Shown here one piece after another: positions 1 to 5,536 of a DNA stretch of 5,536 nt (position 1 is its first letter; each line of letters starts with the position of its first letter). The stretch comes from Syntrophales bacterium (GTDB lineage Bacteria; Desulfobacterota; Syntrophia; Syntrophales; UBA2192): positions 1 through 5,536 of the forward strand of contig JALOPC010000122.1 of NCBI GenBank assembly GCA_025454095.1, written 5' to 3'. Both the position numbers and the translations under genes were made by a program. The notes under the pieces were generated by a model. The model did no database searches. It saw nothing but the letters and a program-made list of their open reading frames with translations, and was not told the origin of the DNA.

Positions 1-2
1 TC

Positions 3-368
3 ATGTTGAACAAGGGGAAAAAAGACGTGGAAATCAAAGCCTTTCTTGGGGAAGGGACGGAATTCGAGGGAAAGCTGATCTTCACCGGCGCCGTGCGGCT
101 CGACGGCAAGTTCAAGGGCGAGATCCTCGGCAAAGGCACTCTCGTCGTGGGGCAGGGGGGCCGGATCGAGGCCGATATCCAAGTGGACAGTCTCATGGTC
201 GGGGGGGATGTCCGCGGGACCGTGGAAGTCCGGGAGCGGATGGAGATCGACTCGACGGGCAGGCTCACCGGCAACATCAAAACGGGCGTTTTCATCGTTC
301 ACGAAGGGGGGCTCTTCGAGGGCAACTGCCAGATGGCGAAGGGAGGCACCACCCCGAAAGCCGAATAA
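3..368 (+). CDS. Bactofilin family polymer-forming cytoskeletal protein
   Basis: The 121-residue product is a compact bactofilin (the DUF583 / polymer-forming cytoskeletal family). Most of the chain, about residues 10-110, is one glycine-rich beta-helix domain of short alternating hydrophobic strands. It opens with the family-typical FLGEGTEFEGKLIFTGAVR (residues 14-32) and a DGKFKGEI turn, and ends with a GVFIVHEGGLFEGNC segment. Short charged tails flank the core, and no signal peptide or membrane segment is seen. Bactofilins polymerise without nucleotide into cytoplasmic or membrane-associated filaments that scaffold cell-shape, polarity or chromosome-segregation functions; which role applies here cannot be told. 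The ATG at base 3 fits the usual short N-terminus, but the window begins two bases earlier, so its ribosome site is unseen and an upstream start cannot be excluded. It probably ends an upstream operon (parA/parB in related genomes), because a promoter and hairpins separate it from the atp genes. Confidence 0.93.
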   Translation: MLNKGKKDVEIKAFLGEGTEFEGKLIFTGAVRLDGKFKGEILGKGTLVVGQGGRIEADIQVDSLMVGGDVRGTVEVRERMEIDSTGRLTGNIKTGVFIVHEGGLFEGNCQMAKGGTTPKAE

Positions 369-393
369 CCCAGTCTTTTTCGATGTATTCCCG

Positions 394-467
394 TTCCGGG
401 TGTTCCCGGAAAAGGACCGCCCGCCGGGGTCTGTTCCCCGGCTACCATCCTGCCCCGCATTCCGGGG
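394..467 (+). terminator. Cluster of three GC-rich hairpins, possible termination or 3'-end region of the bactofilin transcript
   Basis: Three inverted repeats lie in tandem just after the bactofilin stop. The first pairs 394-400 with 405-411 (7 bp, TGTT loop). The second pairs 423-429 with 436-442 (7 bp, all G-C, 6-base loop). The third pairs 453-457 with 463-467 (5 bp, followed by seven A). None is followed by a T-run on the + strand, so they are not textbook intrinsic terminators. They sit between one gene's end and the next promoter, so U-tract-less termination or 3'-end protection is plausible. The pairing is seen directly; the role is inferred. Confidence 0.35.
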
Positions 468-476
468 AAAAAAAGC

Positions 477-506
477 TTGACAATTTTGAGTGTTTGTGAT
501 TAGAAG
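477..506 (+). promoter_or_regulatory. Sigma-70-type promoter for the atp operon
   Basis: A perfect -35 hexamer TTGACA (477-482) is followed, after an 18-base AT-rich spacer, by TAGAAG (501-506), which matches 4 of 6 bases of the -10 consensus. Transcription would start near 512-514, leaving an untranslated leader of about 190 bases before atpF'. No better promoter is seen in the gap, and the following genes are tightly packed, so this is the likely main operon promoter. The weak -10 is the main uncertainty. Confidence 0.6.
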
Positions 507-539
507 ACCGCGGTTTTAGCAGGACGGAGCAAAGGGACG

Positions 540-549
540 TTTCATGAAA
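540..549 (+). promoter_or_regulatory. Perfect 10-base palindrome just downstream of the predicted start site
   Basis: TTTCATGAAA is a perfect inverted repeat about 28 bases downstream of the inferred transcription start, a position where a small operator could act. It also contains the ATG of the possible leader ORF. Palindromes this short occur by chance and no regulator is known for it, so this is only a marker. Confidence 0.15.
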
Positions 550-648
550 AGGGCCAATTATTGCAGCAAGTTAGAAGTTAATTTGCTCCGGGTAGCTGTC
601 AAGGACCCGAAAGGGCTGTTTTCTGTTTCGAACCGGGCGAATTCGTAA
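544..648 (+). CDS. Possible 34-codon leader ORF upstream of atpF'
   Basis: An ATG at 544 opens a 34-codon frame ending in TAA at 646-648. It is preceded at 531-537 by the purine-rich AAAGGGA, six bases from the ATG, a usable ribosome site. The peptide begins MKRANYCSKL and ends SNRANS. It has no membrane segment, no run of a single amino acid and no family I recognise. Its codons (AAT, TAT, TTA, GTT, TTG) are AT-rich, unlike all the neighbouring genes, so it may be chance or a leader peptide rather than a functional protein. Its stop codon lies inside the loop of the terminator-like hairpin at 631-665, so ribosomes finishing it would cover that hairpin. No direct evidence of translation can be read from sequence. 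Confidence 0.2.
   Translation: MKRANYCSKLEVNLLRVAVKDPKGLFSVSNRANS
565..587 (+). other. Leader RNA stem-loop
   Basis: AGCAAGTT (565-572) can pair with AATTTGCT (580-587) to give an 8-bp stem containing one G-U pair and a 7-base loop. It lies in the untranslated leader. Just downstream, CCC-GAAA-GGG (606-615, a GNRA-type tetraloop) and CGGGT (589-593) with ACCCG (605-609) are mutually exclusive small hairpins. These show that the leader can fold in more than one way. No known riboswitch class was recognised. Confidence 0.3.
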
Positions 649-665
649 GTTCCCTCGGTTTTTTT
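631..665 (+). terminator. Terminator-like hairpin with T-run in the atp leader (candidate attenuator)
   Basis: AACCG (631-635) pairs with CGGTT (656-660), and after a bulged T655 the stem continues with two G-C pairs (636-637 with 653-654). The loop is 15 bases. The stem runs directly into a T-run, seven T in all at 659-665, which is the geometry of an intrinsic terminator. It lies between the promoter and atpF', so it would terminate early unless overridden, as in attenuation. The stem is short and the loop long, so strength is doubtful. Confidence 0.35.
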
Positions 666-683
666 GTGCCTGCTCGACGGGGC

Positions 684-703
684 GAGAGAGAGAGGGTAGG
701 TAG
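684..703 (+). promoter_or_regulatory. GA-repeat and ribosome binding site of atpF'
   Basis: Five GA dinucleotides (684-693) run into GGG, giving a GAGGG core at 692-696 that sits seven bases before the atpF' ATG. The core is a fair Shine-Dalgarno match, and the purine-rich approach should keep the start unstructured. It supports 704 as the true start. Confidence 0.6.
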
Positions 704-1132
704 ATGGTCGATATCGATTACACCTTGTTCATCCAGCTTGTCTTGTTTCTCCTTTTAATCTGGATTCTCAATCAAGTGCTTTACAAACCGCTCCTGCGCA
801 TCATGGACCGCAGGAAAGAAATCCTGGACAAGGCCCAGGAAGAGGTGAAGACCGTCCAGGAGACGATCGACCGGCGGGTTGCCGAGTACGAGGAGAAGAT
901 CCGTGCCGCCAAGATGGAGGCCATGGGCCAGAAGGGGGATCTCGCCAAGGAGGGTACCCAGGCCGCCAAGGTCATCACCGACAAGGCCAAGGCCGAAATC
1001 TCCGGGATGATGGGTGAGTTTCAGGCGAAACTGGAAAAGGAGCTGGCATCGGCGAGGGAACTCCTGCGGAATCAATCCCTGAGAATCTCTTCCGAAATAG
1101 CCGAAAAGGTCCTGGGAAGGAGCATCCAATGA
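704..1132 (+). CDS. atpF': ATP synthase F0 subunit b' (peripheral stalk)
   Basis: The 142-residue protein is one of two b-type peripheral-stalk subunits. It pairs with b to hold the alpha-beta hexamer still while the rotor turns. The N-terminus is a single membrane helix (about residues 7-27, very rich in Leu, Phe and Ile), followed by the family-typical LNQVLYKPLLRIMDRRKEIL (22-41). A long, highly charged alpha-helix with coiled-coil character runs to the end. There is no signal peptide, and the length is typical for b'. It is the first gene of the atp operon, and its TGA overlaps the atpF ATG by four bases, so the two stalk proteins are probably translationally coupled. A separate b' beside b is known in several bacterial groups, including deltaproteobacteria, and in cyanobacteria. 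Naming differs between databases (atpF2, atpX). Confidence 0.93.
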   Translation: MVDIDYTLFIQLVLFLLLIWILNQVLYKPLLRIMDRRKEILDKAQEEVKTVQETIDRRVAEYEEKIRAAKMEAMGQKGDLAKEGTQAAKVITDKAKAEISGMMGEFQAKLEKELASARELLRNQSLRISSEIAEKVLGRSIQ

Positions 1133-1737
1133 ACCGGGGAGAAAAAACGCTGTTTCTGAGCAAATCGCAGTGGGCAGGCGTTTTGACATGCCTCGGGACC
1201 ATGCTGCTCGCCCTGTCGGCCTGGGCTGCTGGCGGCGAGGAGCACGTCGACACCAGGGCGCAGCTCATCGACTTCGCCTGGAGGGTCGCCAACTTTTTGA
1301 TTCTTCTCGGTATCCTGTACTGGCTGATGTGGAAGAAGATGAAGAGTTTCTTCTCGGGCCGCCGCGAGGGCATCAAGGCATCCCTGGAGGAGGCCGAGGT
1401 CGTCAAGGCCGATGCGGAGAAGAAATTCAAGGAATACGACGAGAAGATCAAGAAGGCCGAGGAGGAAATCCAGGGCATCGCGGCCATGATCAAGGCGCAG
1501 GGCGAAGAGGAGAAGAAACGGATCATCGCCGATGCGGGGCGCGCCGCCGAAAAGATGAAAGAGGATGCAAAGGCGCGGATGGACCAGGAACTCAAGAAGG
1601 CCAAGAACGAGCTGCGGCTCGAGGCCTCCGAGCTGGCCGTCCAGCTGGCCGAGGACATTCTCAAGAAAAAGGTCACCAAGGAAGACCATGAAGGCATGGT
1701 TCGCGAATATCTTGACAGGATGGTGAAGAAAAATTGA
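1129..1737 (+). CDS. atpF: ATP synthase F0 subunit b, with signal-peptide-like N-terminus
   Basis: This 202-residue b subunit is the second half of the stator stalk. It is longer than the roughly 156-residue E. coli protein because it starts with a signal-like leader: a positive N-terminus, a hydrophobic core at about 16-32, and AWA-A at 31-34 resembling a type I cleavage site. A second hydrophobic segment (about 50-68) is the true membrane anchor. After it comes a long Lys/Glu/Ala-rich coiled-coil stalk (about 75-180) and a delta-binding C-terminal helix. A strong AAGGAG (1117-1122) six bases upstream supports the ATG, which overlaps the atpF' stop as ATGA. A leader of this type is, to my knowledge, common in deltaproteobacterial b subunits. 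Whether it is cleaved is not determined from sequence. Confidence 0.94.
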   Translation: MNRGEKTLFLSKSQWAGVLTCLGTMLLALSAWAAGGEEHVDTRAQLIDFAWRVANFLILLGILYWLMWKKMKSFFSGRREGIKASLEEAEVVKADAEKKFKEYDEKIKKAEEEIQGIAAMIKAQGEEEKKRIIADAGRAAEKMKEDAKARMDQELKKAKNELRLEASELAVQLAEDILKKKVTKEDHEGMVREYLDRMVKKN

Positions 1738-2279
1738 TCAGCAGCGATCTGGCAAAGCGTTACGCACGGGCCTTCTTCGACATCGCTGTCGAGGAGGGGA
1801 AGATCGAAGAGTACGGGAAGGAGCTGGCCTCCTTTGCGTCCATGGTCCTGCAGAACAAGGCCCTGCAGGAGTTCCTGGCCAACCCCATCTTTGAGCTGAA
1901 ATCCAAGAAGGCCGTCGTCGAGGAGCTCCTCGGCCTCGTGAAGATGTCCGAGCGGACGGCCAACTTCCTGCGGCTTCTCGTGGACAAGCAGCGCATCGGG
2001 ATGCTCGGGGAAGTGGAGAACGCCTACAAGGAGCTCATGGACAAGTCCCTGAAGAAAGTCCGCGTATCCGTCCGGACCGCCTACCCGCTCACCGCCGAGC
2101 TGGAACAGACCCTCAAGCAGCGGGTGGCCGAGATGACGGGCAAGGAAGTGGAGATGACGGTCGAGGACGACACCGCGCTCATCGGGGGGCTCGTCGTCCG
2201 GGTGGGGGACACCCTGTACGACGGCAGCATCAAGGCACAACTGGGCAACATCAGGAAGCTCTTAGGAGAGGAGAGATAG
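1734..2279 (+). CDS. atpH: ATP synthase F1 subunit delta (OSCP-like)
   Basis: The 181-residue subunit delta caps F1 and joins the alpha N-termini to the b/b' stalk. The N-terminal helical domain starts with [17 protein letters not shown] (2-18), and the C-terminal domain carries the family signature around [15 protein letters not shown] (145-159). Length is normal. The start must be TTG at 1734: no ATG or GTG is in frame nearby, the next Met is residue 38, and a start there would delete the conserved N-terminal helices. The TTG overlaps the atpF stop as TTGA, and the nearest Shine-Dalgarno-like bases (AGGA, 1717-1720) are 13 bases away. Initiation therefore probably depends on ribosomes arriving from atpF, which suits a subunit needed once per complex. 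The stop is four bases before atpA. Confidence 0.95.
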   Translation: MISSDLAKRYARAFFDIAVEEGKIEEYGKELASFASMVLQNKALQEFLANPIFELKSKKAVVEELLGLVKMSERTANFLRLLVDKQRIGMLGEVENAYKELMDKSLKKVRVSVRTAYPLTAELEQTLKQRVAEMTGKEVEMTVEDDTALIGGLVVRVGDTLYDGSIKAQLGNIRKLLGEER

Positions 2280-2283
2280 GAGA
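2264..2283 (+). promoter_or_regulatory. Ribosome binding site of atpA
   Basis: AGGAGAGGAG (2264-2273), inside the end of atpH, provides overlapping strong Shine-Dalgarno matches about ten bases before the atpA ATG; a second AGGAG (2278-2282) lies too close to act. The strong site fits the need for three alpha copies per enzyme. Confidence 0.65.
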
Positions 2284-3801
<1,518 letters not shown>

Positions 3802-3802
3802 T

Positions 3803-3814
3803 CCTGCGCGCAGG
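3803..3814 (+). repeat. Perfect 12-base palindrome after atpA
   Basis: CCTGCGCGCAGG is a perfect inverted repeat beginning two bases after the atpA stop codon. It is short and GC-rich, with little room for an RNA loop. It could be chance; it marks the first half of the atpA-atpG gap. Confidence 0.3.
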
Positions 3815-3852
3815 CATGACATCCGCGTCGGGCCCCTGCGGCGCCTGGCCTG

Positions 3853-3880
3853 CCGGAACCCGGCTCGAGCCGGATGCCGG
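3853..3880 (+). other. Imperfect hairpin in the atpA-atpG gap
   Basis: The core CCGGCTCGAGCCGG (3860-3873) is a perfect 14-base palindrome that can fold as a 5-bp stem with a TCGA loop. Beyond a short internal loop, CCGG (3853-3856) pairs again with CCGG (3877-3880). No T-run follows, so it is not an intrinsic terminator and the operon should read through. A role in mRNA processing or in lowering atpG output relative to atpA is inference. Confidence 0.4.
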
Positions 3881-3905
3881 AAACGTACGGGAAGAGAGAT
3901 AGAGA

Positions 3906-4775
3906 ATGGCACTCAGAGACATCAAGCGACAGATCACTGCGGTTGGCAAGACCAAGCAGATCACCCGGGCCATGAACATGGTCGCGGCCGCGAAGCTCAA
4001 GTCCGCCCAGCTGCGGATGGAGAACTTCCGGCCCTACGCGATCAAGTTCATGGACGTGCTCAGCAGCCTCGCCCTGCGCGTGGACACGCGAGCCCATGCG
4101 CTGCTGGCGGTGAGGGACCCCCGGAGGATCCGGGTCATCCTCATGACCTCCGACCGGGGACTCTGCGGGAGCTTCAACACGAACCTCATCAAGATGGCCG
4201 AGCAGTTCATGAAGGCCAAGGCGGCGGAAGGCAAGGACGTGCAGCTCATCCCCGTGGGCCGCAAGGCACGCGACTACTTCCGCAGGAAGGCGAAGGTGGT
4301 CAAAGCGCACGCCGACGTCTTCCGGAAATTCGACATGAACCTCGCCATCGCCATCGGCGAGGATGCGATCCCCTCCTTTGTCGCCGAAGAGTACGACGAG
4401 CTGTACCTGATTTACAGCGAGTTTCACAACGTGGGCATCCAGAAGCCCAAGACCGTCCGGCTCCTGCCCCTGCCTTCCATCGGGGGCGAGGACGTGGACA
4501 TCGACAAGCGGATCGACTACATCTACGAGCCCTCCGACGAGGTGCTGCTCGACCAGCTGCTGCCGATGTACCTTCGCGTGCTGATCTTCCGGGCGCTCCT
4601 GGAGACCTCGGCCGGCGAGAACGGCGCGCGCATGGTGGCCATGGACAACGCCACGAGCAACTGCGAGGAGATGGTCCGTTCTTTGACCCTCAAGTACAAC
4701 AAGGCCCGGCAGGCGGCCATCACGATGGAACTCATGGACATCGTGGGCGGCACCGAGGCCCTCAAGGCAGGCTGA
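3906..4775 (+). CDS. atpG: ATP synthase F1 subunit gamma
   Basis: The 289-residue gamma subunit is the rotating shaft that couples the c-ring to the three beta sites. The N-terminal helix begins ALRDIKRQITAVGKTKQITR (2-21), with MNMVAAAKL (23-31) following. The Rossmann-like middle domain opens with MTSDRGLCGSFNTNL (80-94). The C-terminal helix (about 212-285) contains ARMVAMDNAT (241-250) and ITMELMDIVGGTEAL (272-286), the family signature region. The usual Gly-Ala there reads Gly-Thr, a mild change. Both halves of the antiparallel coiled coil are present and length is normal. The start is preceded by GGAAGAGAG-type purines (about 3890-3898), a weaker site than those of atpA and atpD, in keeping with one gamma per three alpha and beta. 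It lies 104 bases after atpA, in an unusually wide gap for this operon. Confidence 0.97.
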   Translation: MALRDIKRQITAVGKTKQITRAMNMVAAAKLKSAQLRMENFRPYAIKFMDVLSSLALRVDTRAHALLAVRDPRRIRVILMTSDRGLCGSFNTNLIKMAEQFMKAKAAEGKDVQLIPVGRKARDYFRRKAKVVKAHADVFRKFDMNLAIAIGEDAIPSFVAEEYDELYLIYSEFHNVGIQKPKTVRLLPLPSIGGEDVDIDKRIDYIYEPSDEVLLDQLLPMYLRVLIFRALLETSAGENGARMVAMDNATSNCEEMVRSLTLKYNKARQAAITMELMDIVGGTEALKAG

Positions 4776-4782
4776 TGATCCG

Positions 4783-4809
4783 GGTCGCCGCCCCCGACGG
4801 GGCGGGACC
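4783..4809 (+). other. Very stable hairpin in the atpG-atpD gap
   Basis: CCGCCCC (4788-4794) pairs fully with GGGGCGG (4799-4805) around a CGAC loop. Past a bulged G4787, four more pairs follow (4783-4786 with 4806-4809), so 11 bp in all. No T-run follows. It starts eight bases after the atpG stop and ends 36 bases before the atpD ribosome site. This is a plausible mRNA processing or stability element protecting the 3' end of the upstream transcript; function is inferred. Confidence 0.5.
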
Positions 4810-4817
4810 GGCCGTGA

Positions 4818-5536
<719 letters not shown>

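Noticed and set aside
453..474. Hairpin plus A7 read as a minus-strand terminator
   Set aside because: On the minus strand the T-run would come before the stem, not after it, so the geometry is wrong.
625..645. TTCGAACC near 627 resembling a tRNA T-arm
   Set aside because: No acceptor, D-arm or anticodon arm can be built around it; the match is a short coincidence.
520..660. A known riboswitch (for example a c-di-GMP type) in the leader
   Set aside because: The characteristic conserved sequences and tetraloop/receptor arrangement are not seen; only generic hairpins are present.
975..2240. A 421-codon minus-strand frame opposite atpF and atpH
   Set aside because: It covers three conserved genes in reverse and has Leu/Ser/Phe-rich runs mirroring the Lys/Glu-rich coiled coils. 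Treated as a shadow.

Overview
This is an ordinary housekeeping locus: most of an F-type ATP synthase operon, read left to right on the + strand. It encodes b' - b - delta - alpha - gamma - beta (atpF', atpF, atpH, atpA, atpG, atpD) and is preceded by a bactofilin gene. Coding DNA is GC-rich with a strong C/G third-position preference. Three features together suggest a deltaproteobacterial (Desulfobacterota-type) organism: the bactofilin neighbour, two different b-type stator subunits (b' and a b with a signal-peptide-like leader), and no a or c subunit genes (atpB, atpE) in the run. Families such as Geobacter and Syntrophus share this split-F0 layout. The lineage is inferred from protein sequence and gene order and has not been tested by search.

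Layout: 3-368 bactofilin. 369-703 is a 335-base intergenic region holding three GC-rich hairpins (394-467), a good sigma-70-like promoter (477-506), and an AT-richer untranslated leader of about 190 bases. The leader contains a possible 34-codon small ORF and a terminator-like hairpin with a T-run. Then come atpF' 704-1132, atpF 1129-1737, atpH 1734-2279, atpA 2284-3801, atpG 3906-4775, and atpD 4857 to the window end (5' 226 codons only). The first three atp genes overlap by 4 bases at each junction (ATGA, TTGA), and atpH and atpA are 4 bases apart. The atpA-atpG and atpG-atpD gaps (104 and 81 bases) each contain stable GC-rich inverted repeats.

Function: b' and b form the membrane-anchored peripheral stalk. 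Delta ties it to the top of F1. Alpha and beta form the catalytic hexamer, and gamma is the rotor shaft. All catalytic motifs visible in the covered parts are intact, with one small variation in the alpha P-loop. Epsilon (atpC) would be expected just beyond the right edge.

I see no mobile element, CRISPR array, rRNA or tRNA, and no new multi-gene system. The item most worth a second look is the atp leader, which could be an attenuator. The intercistronic hairpins may set subunit ratios.
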